A stretch of DNA of 64,000 nucleotides from Parageobacillus sp. KH3-4 (GCF_022846435.1 NZ_AP025627.1:1894001-1958000); one strand, 5' to 3'. Counted from the first letter of the stretch, positions 1 through 9,496 are shown. Numbers and translations: made by a program. Notes: generated by a model not told the origin, from the letters alone.

Positions 1-1
1 A

Positions 2-931
2 GATTTTCGGAAATTGGTTAAAAAGGCAAAACGAAATTCTGTTTTAAGGATTGTTATTATATCTCTAATTATAAGCATAATTGTCGTAACAGCTACTTAC
101 TTTATTGGTAACTCCATTATGATAAATAAGGTTAATGAAGAAGTGAGAAATGATGCAATATGGCACAATATCCACGGTGCCAATATAGAGGAACAAGGAA
201 CAAGTATTAATTATTCGTTGTTTTCAGCAATTTCAAAAACAGAGTTTGTCAAAAAAGTAAATGGCATTCCTGTACCCTGGGTGCCTGTAGAGAAAGTGTA
301 TTCCATCTTCGGCCAGTCAAAAATTATCATTTCAGAAGGTGCAAGTGGAACCGGAAATGTAGATCAAAAAAGAATTCCGATGTACTTTAATGGAGAAAGA
401 GTCATTGAATTTATTCATCCAAACGTCAACTCTTCTTTATTTGATGATAGAAGCATTGTTTCCAAAATGGACGATGATAAAGTAGTAGAATTAGCTCTTT
501 CCTTTGATAAAGGCTATAAAGTAACGGATGTCCAAAAAATATTCAATAAAAATATCTCTTGGTTTTGGGTTAATACTTATAGCGAATCAGACATAAAAAA
601 TTATAACAACTTCATTAAAGAAACAGGAAAAGATTTTACTATCATTGGTGATGATGCAATTGGTTTTCATTACATCAATCAACCAGAGAGCAAATGGGGA
701 GCAGAATACTTCATCCGTAACCTAAAGGAACTTAAACGGAACAGTTCTTATAAAGATGTAGCCGATAAAATCATTCAAAATATTACGCATAACAACAAAG
801 AGAAATTGTCAGCCGAAAACCTTGAAATTATAGGTGTAGTAATCACCGGAACTCCTAGCGAAATCAGAAAATTTAATAACGTGCCTTTTGTTCGAGCCGC
901 TTCCCTAGGAGTCACTGTTGATCGATATTAA
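2..931 (+). CDS. anti-sigma factor, C-terminal part (partial, cut by window edge)
   Basis: The frame is open to the window's left edge, so the true start lies outside. The TTG at 14 is probably internal. The visible part begins DFRKLVKKAKR, then one membrane helix (about residues 14-35), then a roughly 265-residue extracytoplasmic domain ending at a TAA. The juxtamembrane motif and the following domain match what I know of the Sigma_reg_N/Sigma_reg_C type anti-sigma factors of Bacillus (YhdL-like), which hold an ECF sigma factor at the membrane. The cognate sigma factor would normally lie just upstream, outside the window. Family assignment is from recognition only; the topology is seen directly. 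Confidence 0.7.
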   Translation, partial: DFRKLVKKAKRNSVLRIVIISLIISIIVVTATYFIGNSIMINKVNEEVRNDAIWHNIHGANIEEQGTSINYSLFSAISKTEFVKKVNGIPVPWVPVEKVYSIFGQSKIIISEGASGTGNVDQKRIPMYFNGERVIEFIHPNVNSSLFDDRSIVSKMDDDKVVELALSFDKGYKVTDVQKIFNKNISWFWVNTYSESDIKNYNNFIKETGKDFTIIGDDAIGFHYINQPESKWGAEYFIRNLKELKRNSSYKDVADKIIQNITHNNKEKLSAENLEIIGVVITGTPSEIRKFNNVPFVRAASLGVTVDRY

Positions 932-952
932 ATGAAATGAAGCGTGTTATCC

Positions 953-1251
953 ATGTCATTATTTGTTATGCTCCTCTTTCTCCTATTTCTTAATATTTTT
1001 CTGGTACTATACGCAGCCATTGGATAGCTTCTGACCTAATCGTCATGCTTTTGTGTTTCCCCACAGTAACGACCATAACCATTTATATTATTGGAACACA
1101 ATCAGGAGAGGGAATTGGAGCAGGAGTAGCCGGAGTTATCTTTGGTATATCAACCTTTATAAATGAGGGTATTTTTTTGATTAAGGGCCTTCTCACAAGA
1201 AAAAACAGTCAGCCCGTTAAAGCCATAACACAACAAGGAGGATTATTATGA
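953..1251 (+). pseudogene. small membrane protein, probably frameshifted
   Basis: Two hydrophobic reading frames join here. The first runs from the ATG at 953 for 24 codons and stops at the TAG at 1025-1027. The second frame carries two further membrane segments and ends in a TGA that overlaps the next gene's ATG (ATGA at 1248-1251). The in-frame ATG at 1045 of the second frame has no ribosome binding site, which favours one frameshifted gene of about 95 codons over an independent 68-residue protein. Translational coupling to the downstream gene seems retained. No family recognised. Confidence 0.35.
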
Positions 1252-1892
1252 ATAAAGAAATAAAAATTGCTATCGGTGTATTCGGCATATTCGCATTAGG
1301 TATCGGGCTTTTTGTTTTCTCGTTTTTACAAAGCATGAAGGCAGATGAAGATGAAGTCAAAAAGATAAAAACACAAGCACAGGAATATATAAAAAATACA
1401 TTTAAAGATAAAATTATTATTTATGGCACACTATTTGATAATATGGGTAACTTCTCAACATTTGATTATGCTGCTAAAGCAGAGAACGAAAAAGATCATA
1501 CACAGTTTTTAATCTATTACAACGAAGAAACAAAACAGATGGAAGACACCTATATTGCGGAGAAATGGGAAATGGAATTAGAAAACAATATACGTCCTTA
1601 TATTGAGCAAAAGCTTGGGACGTTGGACAAATTTTGGGTAGAATATGATGATAGAACCGGAATAACATATCACGTTAATCCAAATAAGCCAAGTAGTTAT
1701 AAAGAATACGATGCGACACCTATTATTCACATATCTGTACCTAGAAAGCCGGATAAAAAGGATGAAGAAATTTTAAACGAAATCGTATCATTTATTCAAA
1801 AAGATGCTGGATTAAAGCATGGAACGGTTTCCATGAGTTATATTAAAAATGGTGCACCATTAGACGATAAAGAGTGGTTCAAGACCTTTTAA
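1248..1892 (+). CDS. membrane-anchored hypothetical protein (214 aa)
   Basis: The start at 1248 is set by AAGGAGG seven bases upstream, and it overlaps the stop of the preceding small membrane ORF. One N-terminal membrane helix (about residues 5-28) is followed by a charged, soluble, lysine-rich domain, so the protein is likely anchored with its bulk outside the cytoplasm. It resembles the YfjL-like small Bacillus membrane proteins of unknown function in general layout, but I cannot assign a family firmly. It lies between the anti-sigma factor and a decayed transposase. Confidence 0.6.
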   Translation: MNKEIKIAIGVFGIFALGIGLFVFSFLQSMKADEDEVKKIKTQAQEYIKNTFKDKIIIYGTLFDNMGNFSTFDYAAKAENEKDHTQFLIYYNEETKQMEDTYIAEKWEMELENNIRPYIEQKLGTLDKFWVEYDDRTGITYHVNPNKPSSYKEYDATPIIHISVPRKPDKKDEEILNEIVSFIQKDAGLKHGTVSMSYIKNGAPLDDKEWFKTF

Positions 1893-1956
1893 TAAGTTCT
1901 AATGAGTAAACATTACAAAAAGGGCATGAAAAAAATTAAGCATACATCATGTTTAA

Positions 1957-3470
1957 ATGTACGCACAGCTTGCCGACTTTGTCGACAAGCTGTTTTATTA
2001 TGGAGACAGGAAAAAGCGAATGAGGGGAAGAACGATGCTTCGGCCACACCAAAAAGACGGGCGCTATACCGAAATGACGGTGAAACTCGATGATCTGGTT
2101 CCTGAAGATCACTTGGTAAGAAAACTAAATTCGTCCATTGATTTTTCTTTTATCTATGATGTGGTAAAAGATCTCTATTCTCCCAGCCATGGACGTCCGA
2201 GCATTGATCCAGTGATGTTGTTTAAAATATATTTGATTCGGTATGTATTTGGGATTCGCTCGATGCGCGAAACGGTCGAACAAATCCGAACCAACGTCGC
2301 CTACCGTTGGTTTTTGGGACTTAGCCTTCATGATCCTGTTCCTCATCATTCGACGCCAAGTAAAAACTATGCGCGCCGTTTCGCCGGAACGGATGTGTTC
2401 CATCAAATTTTTTCACGGATCTTAAAAGAAGCCTTTCAACACGGATTAGTAGATCAGAACATCGTATACGTGGACTCCACTCATGTTAAAGCGAGCGCCA
2501 ATAAAAAGAAGTTTATGATCGAAATGGCAGAAGTCGAAGCCAAGGCCTACCAACAAGAACTCGAAAAAGAAATCGAACGGGACCGGATCGCTCATGGGAA
2601 ATCACCGTTGCCGCCGGAGACGAAAAAAAACGAGAAGTAAAAGTAAGCAAAACAAATCCAGAGAGCGGACTATTTGTGAAAAATGAACGGGAGCGAATGT
2701 TTGCCCTATTTGTATCATATAGCTTGTGATCGCCATGGATGGATTTTACAGCCTTACGTGCTGGCAGCCAATATTCACGACAATCAAGCGTTTTTTGAGC
2801 TGTTCGAACGAGTAAAGCGGGAAATCCAACCATGTCCGGAAGCCGCGTGTGTCGATGCAGGATATAAAACTCCTGCCATTGCCAAGTATTTACTCGAGCA
2901 AGTAGTAAAGCAAATTTTGACTGTACGCTCGCCCGAAAACCAAAGATGGATTTTTTCGAAAATCGGATTTTGTGTATGACGAATATTTTTGTTGTTGTTT
3001 GTGTCCTAATAGTCAAGTTCTATCTTACTCTAACCACGAATCGGAAAAGATATCGGGAATACAAATCGGACCCGTCGGTGTTCCGAAGCTGTCCGTATCT
3101 TCCTCCGTGCACACAAAGTAAGAACCACACGAAAGTAGCCACTCGCCACGTATGTCAAGACTACTATGAAGAAGCAGAGCCATTTGCGGTATGTGTCGGA
3201 ATACCATGAACTCTATGCCCTTCGAAAAGAGACGGTTGAACGGGATTTCGCCGATATGAAAGAGAAACAAACATGGTCTGCGCTGGGCACAAAAAAATCA
3301 GGCACAGTCCGATGCTTGTTGGTGCTGCCATGAATTTGAGAAAACTGGTGAATTACCTATGGAAGCCGAAGCACCGTCCTTCCTTTTCACTCGTATTATT
3401 TCCTATTCTCCCTACTTTTATTGAAAACATATTCTATTTTGTCAACAGTCTGAAAAGAAGTGGAAAAACT
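1957..3470 (+). pseudogene. IS1182-family transposase, multiply frameshifted
   Basis: The first frame (ATG 1957, 227 codons) carries the N-terminal DUF772-type domain: RGRTMLRPHQKDGRY, then RPSIDPVMLFKIYLIRY and the first catalytic-region motif VYVDSTHVKA. It ends at a TAA at 2638. The downstream parts continue in other frames: DEKKREVKVSKTNPESG, CDRHGWILQPYVLAANIHDN, VDAGYKTP, SDFVYDEYFCC, and a final MNLRKLVNYLWKP. At least four frameshifts plus stops separate these blocks, so no functional transposase is made. Terminal inverted repeats could not be defined confidently; the right limit is approximate. Confidence 0.85.
1966..1992. repeat. hairpin at the start of the IS1182 remnant
   Basis: A 12-base stem (CAGCTTGCCGAC against GTCGACAAGCTG, one mismatch) with a TTT loop overlaps the first codons of the transposase remnant. 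Hairpins in this position are common in IS1182-type elements and may limit transposase translation; that role is inference. Confidence 0.5.
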
Positions 3471-3624
3471 TTTCCCACTCCTTTTGATCGTTATTGGGTT
3501 AAGGATGATTTCCGGACGACCAATACAATGCTATTGAGTAATATCATCAGCGGAACTACAATTACACATGCAATGTGAGGATAAATTAAATAGTCAAGTT
3601 TTACAACACGATCATATAATATAT

Positions 3625-3780
3625 TTAAAATCCGTTCCCCTGAAAATTGCTTCTCATTAACTCAATACCAATCACATAAAATACACCAATAATTATAACA
3701 ACAGTCAGTAAAGCATTTTTAAAATTCCCTTTTGGGCCTAATACCGCCAACACAAAAGATATGATAATTCCTAAAATCAT
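3625..3780 (-). CDS. 51-aa hydrophobic peptide
   Basis: From the ATG at 3780 the frame encodes MILGIIISFVLAVLG, a short linker (PKGNFKN), a second hydrophobic segment and the tail MRSNFQGNGF. It lies three bases after the stop of a 32-codon hydrophobic ORF, with AGGG five bases before the ATG. A longer in-frame ORF reaches 3933 but its N-terminal part looks like noise. Two membrane helices are predicted by eye. It may be a real small membrane protein or the decayed tail of a larger one; no family recognised. Confidence 0.35.
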   Translation of the reverse strand: MILGIIISFVLAVLGPKGNFKNALLTVVIIIGVFYVIGIELMRSNFQGNGF

Positions 3781-3782
3781 GA

Positions 3783-3881
3783 TTACCCTAAATATCGTTG
3801 TGAAACAACTAAAACTGAAAACATTGACATAAGGAAAAATAGTGATATTCCGATAGTTACGATTAAAGATAATTTGGGCAT
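3783..3881 (-). CDS. 32-aa hydrophobic peptide
   Basis: The ATG at 3881 is preceded by AAGGGG about 15 bases upstream and encodes MPKLSLIVTIGISLFF followed by more hydrophobic residues, ending SQRYLG. Its TAA lies three bases before the ATG of the 51-aa hydrophobic ORF, suggesting coupled translation. Either a tiny membrane-peptide pair or the two halves of a frameshifted small membrane protein. No homology known to me. Confidence 0.3.
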   Translation of the reverse strand: MPKLSLIVTIGISLFFLMSMFSVLVVSQRYLG

Positions 3882-4430
3882 AACGGTTTTCAAAAAATCC
3901 CCTTCCGTACAATATAATGTTTTTTTTGTGCAACTGAATTTCTTAATAAAAAGGAATGTTTAGAATTGCAATTTCCCATTTCTTCAGTTAATTTCCATTC
4001 ATTATGAATTATATGTTGGTGTATTGTATTTGTAAACATAATATCAAAAAATTTCTAAATAATATATTTGTACAATTACAAAAAATTTATTTAAGGTTCA
4101 GAGGAAGCAATCGTAAGACCGGTATTAAAGTTCAGCACGAATATGATCTCCTAAATAGACAAATAGATGCATACACTTAATTGCCAAACTGTACATTTTC
4201 TGATTGCCACTAACAGGTTCTGTATGCTTACACTCCTAGCCATAGTAAACGGTATTGATGGATTTAATTAATTTCATCATCTGTGGTGTAACAAAGCGAT
4301 ACATTGTTGGCTAACGGGAACAAAAACTAACATAAAAAATGGATGGAACTAGCTAAAACATGGAATATGATGAGGAAATGGATGAATTCATCTGTGCTGG
4401 GGGAAAGTGCAGTTGAAAACACTGAAATAT
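3882..4430. other. AT-rich intergenic stretch, no gene seen
   Basis: No supported gene. A CTAACGGG motif at about 4309-4316 on the plus strand resembles the core of the repeats at 9534, 10108 and 17128, but without enough flank to call a copy. Confidence 0.4.
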
Positions 4431-4795
4431 TTAGATGCGTTGGGGCATGTTCTGTTTCTTTTCGATTTTCAATACGTCCGCCGAAAAGTTATCAAACCAT
4501 ATTTTGTTTGATACTCCTCCGTCATACTCGAATAAAGTTTGAAGTCTATGAAGAAAGCTTTTTAAATTTGCTTTTAGCAATACGACGATAGGCCACATTA
4601 CTGTACGGGAAGGACAGAGATGGATATTTTTTTTCATAATATTCATTTAGCGGATGAGTTCATCTGTTCCAAAATCGACTTGTGCTTCGTTCTCGAGATG
4701 ATATAAATCAACATACGTTTCTTTCTCCTTGATCAATTGCTTTCTGCGTTCGGAAACATACTCCGTCACAGTACGAACCCGCCGGTGAAATCACA
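4431..4795 (-). pseudogene. IS21-family IstA transposase remnant
   Basis: Read on the minus strand, three short blocks in shifting frames match IstA order: LENEAQVDFGT (first catalytic aspartate region), then FPYSNVAYRRIAKSKFKKAF, then FEYDGGVSNKIWFDNFSADV (second catalytic region). In-frame stops and at least two frameshifts separate them, and the N- and C-terminal thirds are missing. Clearly inactive. No IstB partner is visible nearby. Confidence 0.75.
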
Positions 4796-5045
4796 TTCAT
4801 CACGCAAGCTCTAATATATCGGATCGCTGTTCAAATAATGTACGTAATGGAGTAAATAACTAATGGAGTTTCTAACGATTTCATTGCTGCATCATTCCAT
4901 CATTTTCAATCTAAAGGGGGAAAGCTATCGATTACGGAAAAGAGGTTCCAACAAGAAAAACAGAAGGATCAATGAGGTCCTTCTGGAGAATTTTAAACCG
5001 GCGATTTTTTGAAAAATAATCAGCCTTAACATGTAATTATGTTTG

Positions 5046-5330
5046 TTATAATTTCTCCGTTCGATGTGTTCCCTTTTTAGACTTAGCATCATTAATTAAT
5101 TCATCTAGTAACTTTTCCCGATTAAATCCCATAATTTTAGAAACGATAATACCATTTTCTTTTTTAATAGTAAAAGGTGTACCGTACCCACCCAAAGCTT
5201 TAAATTCCCGAAAGTATTCCTCATTTTCGTGAATATCCCTTTCTTCAAATTCAATTCCTTTTTCCGTTAGGAATTCTTTTTGTTTTTTGCAATAAATGCA
5301 GTTTTTTGTTGAATAAACGATAACTTCCAT
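5046..5330 (-). CDS. glutaredoxin-family thiol-disulfide protein
   Basis: A 94-residue protein starting MEVIVYSTKNCIYCKKQ, chosen because GGGGAAGGAG lies just before the ATG at 5330; a longer in-frame ORF has no supporting site. The CxxC redox motif (CIYC, residues 11-14) follows the first beta strand, and the cis-proline region appears as YGTPFTI. This is the compact thioredoxin fold of NrdH/glutaredoxin-like proteins that reduce protein disulfides in the cytoplasm. It lies 62 bases downstream of rsoA, possibly in the same transcript. Confidence 0.85.
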   Translation of the reverse strand: MEVIVYSTKNCIYCKKQKEFLTEKGIEFEERDIHENEEYFREFKALGGYGTPFTIKKENGIIVSKIMGFNREKLLDELINDAKSKKGTHRTEKL

Positions 5331-5392
5331 TACTACTCCTTCCCCTTTCAAGAACGTACATTTTATAAAGAAACATAATCTAAACAACCCTT

Positions 5393-5632
5393 TTAAGATA
5401 CATTGGTTCTACCTTTTATTTGGTCTTTTAATTCCCAAAAACCTGGTGTAGAATCGACATCGTATTCTCTAATATACTTAATCAACTTATATCTTAACTC
5501 TTGTGCAAGATCTTCTCTTTCTCCATATTTAGTAAGGGATAATGTTTTTTTTAATTTTGGCTCAAACAAATTCATGATTTCTTCTAACGCCTGATTATTG
5601 CTTTTAGATGCTTTTAATAATTCATATAACAT
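5393..5632 (-). CDS. rsoA: co-sigma factor RsoA-like
   Basis: A 79-residue protein from the ATG at 5632, preceded by AAAGGAG with 11 bases spacing. A GTG at 5644 is in frame and overlaps the yvrJ stop but would lie on the binding site itself. The sequence (MLYELLKASKSNN, NLFEPKLKKTL, YGEREDLAQELRYKLIKYI) is a sigma region-2-like helical segment. In B. subtilis, RsoA pairs with the split sigma factor SigO to form a working two-part sigma that controls acid-responsive genes such as oxdC. The gene order sigO-yvrJ-rsoA here supports the assignment. No oxdC is in the window. Confidence 0.75.
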   Translation of the reverse strand: MLYELLKASKSNNQALEEIMNLFEPKLKKTLSLTKYGEREDLAQELRYKLIKYIREYDVDSTPGFWELKDQIKGRTNVS

Positions 5633-5640
5633 AGCGGAGT

Positions 5641-5805
5641 TCACTCCTTTTTTGACTCTTTAATAACTTCACTTAACTGATTAATGACTATCTCTAATCT
5701 TTCCAGTTTCTTTTCAAAGCGTAAAAACAAGTAGATGGTAATCGCTATCGGAAATCCAAAGTTGCCTACAATTGTTATCCATTGAGGAACTTCGACTACA
5801 GTCAT
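5641..5805 (-). CDS. yvrJ: YvrJ-family small membrane protein
   Basis: A 54-residue protein (MTVVEVPQWITIVGNFGF...) with one membrane helix at about residues 10-29 and an amphipathic, charged C-terminal helix (FEKKLERLEIVINQL). Its ATG overlaps the sigO stop (ATGA) and its TGA overlaps the upstream GTG of rsoA, so the three are translationally coupled. YvrJ-type proteins accompany sigO/rsoA and also occur in phage-like settings, where they look like small holin-type proteins. Function unknown. Confidence 0.75.
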   Translation of the reverse strand: MTVVEVPQWITIVGNFGFPIAITIYLFLRFEKKLERLEIVINQLSEVIKESKKE

Positions 5806-6425
5806 TTTCTAGTTCCCTCCTCTTTTTCTTTGATAAATTTATAAATATTTTCTAATGCTTTTTTGTGCATCTTAGAAATTGCTTGTTGCGATTTGTTTAA
5901 TAATTTTCCAATTTCTGTGTCTGTAAGGCCTTTCACGTATGCCAAATTAATAACTTCTCTCTGTTTATCCGATAATGTTAGAATAGCCTCATAAAGAACA
6001 GGGTCTTCAATATAATCCGTTATATCATCACTTTTTATGATATGTTCTACTTGTATTTCCGTTTGAGAGTCAGCAATCATGTCTTTAAATGACGTATCTT
6101 CTTCATCCTTCATTGGCTTATCAAGTGTCAAAATATATCGATTCAACACTTTACGGTACTGTTTATCAAAATTGATTGCGTTAAAATATAAGGTTGAAGA
6201 GATAAACGATGTAAATCTTATACCTGAATAAAACTTTTTAAATTCGTTGTCTAATAACTCTTTATTTTCTTTTGTAGGATAACAAATAACTTCCAGAAGC
6301 AATTTCTCGTTCTTCTCATCATTTAGAAATGATTTGATTATCGTATTCTCTAAAAATGCCTTGTTCTCTTTCTTGAACTTTTCTACATCTTGAATACAAG
6401 CTTCGTCAAATCTGTCTAGATTCAT
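5802..6425 (-). CDS. sigO: split RNA polymerase sigma factor, SigO-like
   Basis: A 207-residue protein; the ATG at 6425 has GGGAG five bases upstream, while the longer in-frame extension lacks a site. The C-terminal third has a clear sigma region 4 helix-turn-helix (ILTLSDKQREVINLAYVKG, then TDTEIGKLLNKSQQAISKMH). The N-terminal half lacks a recognisable region 2, which fits the split arrangement in which RsoA supplies region 2. In B. subtilis this pair is activated by acid and secretion stress. Overlap with yvrJ shows co-translation. An alternative is a phage-type sigma-like activator. Confidence 0.7.
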   Translation of the reverse strand: MNLDRFDEACIQDVEKFKKENKAFLENTIIKSFLNDEKNEKLLLEVICYPTKENKELLDNEFKKFYSGIRFTSFISSTLYFNAINFDKQYRKVLNRYILTLDKPMKDEEDTSFKDMIADSQTEIQVEHIIKSDDITDYIEDPVLYEAILTLSDKQREVINLAYVKGLTDTEIGKLLNKSQQAISKMHKKALENIYKFIKEKEEGTRK

Positions 6426-6568
6426 AATCTCTCCCACCTTCCTGAATAGGAGAATGAACGTACGTTCTGTTTTTATGTTCAAAAAAATGACCAACTGAAA
6501 ACTTAGCCATGAAGGAAAATAATTTTTTTATTTTATTTAAATATTCAAAAATATTATACCATTTATTA

Positions 6569-6760
6569 TCATTTATTTGGATTAATTACACAAATCTCCA
6601 TAATTTTGTTAGAAATTCTAGCTGATTCTTTTACTAACTCCAAAAGGAACTCCCTTTCCTCTTCTGATGAATTTTCATCTAAGCATTTCGTAAAGAAGGC
6701 TTGAGTTTTTCTAGCTTCACAAAAACATTTGAGTAACATATCCCTTTTTAGTGTTTCCAT
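6569..6760 (-). CDS. 63-aa hypothetical protein
   Basis: The ATG at 6760 has GAGGGG nine bases upstream and lies inside the last codons of the decayed subtilase frame. The product is charged and helical (METLKRDMLLKCFCEARKT... ISNKIMEICVINPNK) with two cysteines close together (KCFCEA). It sits upstream of sigO on the same strand. No family recognised. Confidence 0.5.
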   Translation of the reverse strand: METLKRDMLLKCFCEARKTQAFFTKCLDENSSEEEREFLLELVKESARISNKIMEICVINPNK

Positions 6761-7720
6761 TTTTTATTCCCCTCTATTTCTGAGCATTGTTTTTTCTCCA
6801 AATTCAACCAATAAATTTCTTTATTGTGATTTATTTTAATAGGAGTTGTATGTTCCATGAACAATCGATAGGTTTCCATGTCATTTAGTTCCCTTCCGAA
6901 TAAATCTTCGTATTCCTTGATTAATAAAGCGATGGCTCCGGCTACATGAGGTGCATCCATTGAAATACCAGACAAGGTAGTATAATTGTTATTTAAAAAA
7001 GAAGAATAAATATTGATTCCTGGGGCATAAAAAGTTTCGATAGTATTAGAAAAGTCAGCAACCTCATTTAATTTACTGATTGCGCCAACTTCTATTACTT
7101 CTTTATAAGCCCCCGGATACCGATATTCATTTGTTTCTAATTTCCATCTCCATCATTACCCGATGCCGCTACGACCAAGATATTATGTGCGATGGCTCTC
7201 TTAACTGCTTCATATAGATCAGAGGTAGGTATTTTTGAACTTAAAGATAGTGAAATAATCTTTACCCTCTCACCAGTTGTACCTCTCCAATCAACAGCGT
7301 AGCGAATTGCGTCAACTAGTGAGCGTATTGAACCTCCTTCAAATTGATCTAGCACTTTTAAAATGAGTAACTTTACATTTGTAGCCACTCCCATTATCCC
7401 CTTACCGTTTCTAGAACCAGCTATTATTCCTGCAACATGGGTTCCATGTCCATTTGTGTCTTCGATAATACTGATATCACCCCCATGTTCTTATGTAAAA
7501 TTATATCCTCTTGTTATTCTATCTTTTAAATCAGGATGGTTTGTTTCACAACCAGTATCAAGTACGGCAATCACTACCCTTTTTCCTGTGTAACCGTGAT
7601 TCCATTTATATTGTGAACCGATATCTAAGATATTTGGGGGATATTTCTTCTGAAGGTATATTTTTTGAGGATGAAATAATTTTTTATGGATTGAACGGCA
7701 GAAGTTTTACTTCGTTTTCC
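6748..7720 (-). pseudogene. subtilisin-like S8 serine protease, disrupted
   Basis: All catalytic regions are present but split over frames: aspartate in VVIAVLDTG, histidine in NGHGTHVAGIIAG, the oxyanion asparagine region VVAASGNDGDG, and the serine in SGISMDAPHVAGA. A TAA interrupts the frame shortly after ITRGYNFT (about 7496), and a frameshift follows GNDGDGN at about 7140. The N-terminus has further shifts, and an AGGAGG near 7730 lacks an in-phase start codon. There is no signal peptide visible, so it was probably an intracellular or ISP-type subtilase. No active enzyme can be made. Confidence 0.85.
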
Positions 7721-7995
7721 CTATATCTAAAAACCTCCTATAGCTTTTTTTAGGATGACTCTCTTTATAAAGAAATTCGCAAAAAAATTTCCACAACCAT
7801 TTTTGCAAAATCAATAAATTTATTGTTAATAGCTAGAAACTTCATTTGTATTGCTACGCTATGTAGAACCAATTATCCAATATAGTTTAAGCCCATATAA
7901 TTGTGCAAAAAGGAAAATAGAAAAAGAGCCATGTTGCTTCCCATTTGGCAGAATAAACAGTGGATCAAAAACACCAAACAAGGAGAAACGCAACA
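7721..7995. other. intergenic, nothing recognised
   Basis: Short stretch between the dead subtilase and the IS256 remnant. No gene, repeat or RNA motif seen. Confidence 0.4.
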
Positions 7996-8425
7996 ATGGC
8001 CCAATATCACATTACCGTGAACTTTTGCATGGGTTATTAACCAGAGGTGAGGGATCAGCTAAGCTGCTGGAATAAGTCTTAAATCAAATTCTCGAAGCGC
8101 AAGTGGAAGAACAGCTGGGGGCTCGCCGTTATGAACGAACGGAAGAACGAAAAGAATATCGCAACAGTTCGTATCCACGCCAGCTGATGACCCGGGTGGA
8201 CGGTTGTTGATCTTGCGCGTTCCACGGACAAGAGATGGGGAGTTCTCCACTGAACTGTTTCAACGGAGCGAAGAGGCTTTAGTACTCGCACTAATGGAAA
8301 TGGTTATAAACGGAGTGTCTACCCGAAAAATCACCCAAATCACAGAAGAGTTGTGCGGCACTTCGTTTTCCAAATCCACGGTCTCCCTCACTGTGCAAAG
8401 GGCTCGAAAAAATACCACCTTTTAA
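7996..8425 (+). pseudogene. IS256-family (mutator-type) transposase, 5' fragment
   Basis: From the ATG at 7996 the sequence reads MAQYHITVNF, shifts frame to ELLHGLLTRGEGSAKLLE, meets a stop, then continues VLNQILEAQVEEQLGARRYERTEERKEYRN and RVPRTRDGEFSTELF, ending SKSTVS about one third of the way into a normal IS256 transposase. Frameshifts and stops are scattered throughout, and the catalytic core is absent. It was inserted next to, and probably truncated, the RHS/toxin remnant on the other strand. Confidence 0.8.
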
Positions 8426-8506
8426 CTAAAATAATGTTGTTTAAATCTTGATGGCTATTTAGCATAAAATTGTTAAATAAACATGTATACGGTTATATGT
8501 GATTTT

Positions 8507-9005
8507 CTAATTAGATAATATTCTTCCATTTCCGTCTAATGAAGCTCTTCGCTTTCCTTTCTTATCTTTTAGTTTCCATTTTCTACCTACATGACGAGCG
8601 GTATCTTTTTCAATTATCCAACCGGTTTTAGGCTCTTTATATGCTTGTTTTACCTTTTACTTTTTGCTTAAACTTTCCTAAATCAATACTTCCAAATTGA
8701 TTCGCCGCATTGTATGAATAGGAAGTTGTTGTACTGCTTCCATCTTTGGTGACAATTTTTCGTGCGGTTTCCAACTGAATCATATTCATAAGTAATGACT
8801 GTACCATCCAGCAACGTTTCACGAACTAATTGATTCAGCTCATCATATTGATACGAAATGGTACCATGATTGGTAACAATACTTTCTATATTGTTATTTT
8901 GATCGTAGTAATACGTATATGAATGGAACGCTGCACCATTTGCCAGTTTGTTAGTGAGAGTTTTTAAACGATTAGCCTGATCAAACTCTATATTAATGAG
9001 TGGAC
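8507..9005 (-). pseudogene. RHS/YD-repeat protein C-terminus with toxin-like tail, eroded
   Basis: On the minus strand, YD repeats read DQANRLKTLTNK, ISYQYDELNQLVRETL, ITYEYDSVGNRTK, then TTSYSYNAANQ. The last RHS segment passes, after a one-base shift near 8640, into KEPKTGWIIEKDTARHVGRK, WKLKDKKGKRRASLDGNGRI and a stop. The tail resembles the short HGG-WKL-KRIASLD C-terminal toxin domains of polymorphic toxins (Ntox21-like); that match is from memory. At least two frameshifts make it inactive. The N-terminal bulk of the RHS protein is absent, as is any obvious immunity gene. Confidence 0.7.
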
Positions 9006-9333
9006 ATTTTTAATTGCCATTGATACATTTCCTATTTGCCAAAAACATTCCAAACCTTAATTCAAAATTACTTTACATAACTGCCCATCATTTCAATAAG
9101 TCTCTTCCGCAATATGACTCTTTAATGGAGCAATATATCTGGAGTCTTGAAACAACATTTTTGTTACTCAACAATTCAGTAAACATACAAACAAAAAATG
9201 ATCAAAATTGCGCATAAAGCGGGGATAATTCTGTCATTTACATATTTCATCAAAAAATGGCAGAAATCTACCCACATAAATAAAGATGAGTTTTATGGAG
9301 AAACTCTATAGCTTTGGAAGTGCAAATATGTAG
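9006..9333. other. AT-rich intergenic stretch, no gene seen
   Basis: No reading frame with a ribosome binding site or family signature. It may hold further unrecognisable RHS debris. Confidence 0.35.
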
Positions 9334-9334
9334 C

Positions 9335-9358
9335 CCTTCTCATTTGAGAAGGTTTTTT
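9335..9358 (+). terminator. intrinsic terminator
   Basis: Stem CCTTCTC / GAGAAGG with loop ATTT followed by TTTTTT. Plus-strand orientation. No intact plus-strand gene precedes it, so it is probably a relic. Confidence 0.6.
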
Positions 9359-9496
9359 ATTATTTCCAGGAAGTGTTAAAATGACCGAGATTTTATAAAA
9401 CAATATTTTAGAAGAACACAAGCAACAGTGAACATGACTTTTTCTGAACCTGTATAGCTTAGTGAACTTTAATTTCATGTTGATTTTAGACCACAG

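Noticed and set aside
5393-6760. Prophage fragment because of sigma-like and holin-like small genes
   Set aside because: The trio matches the chromosomal sigO-yvrJ-rsoA set; no integrase, capsid or terminase genes nearby.
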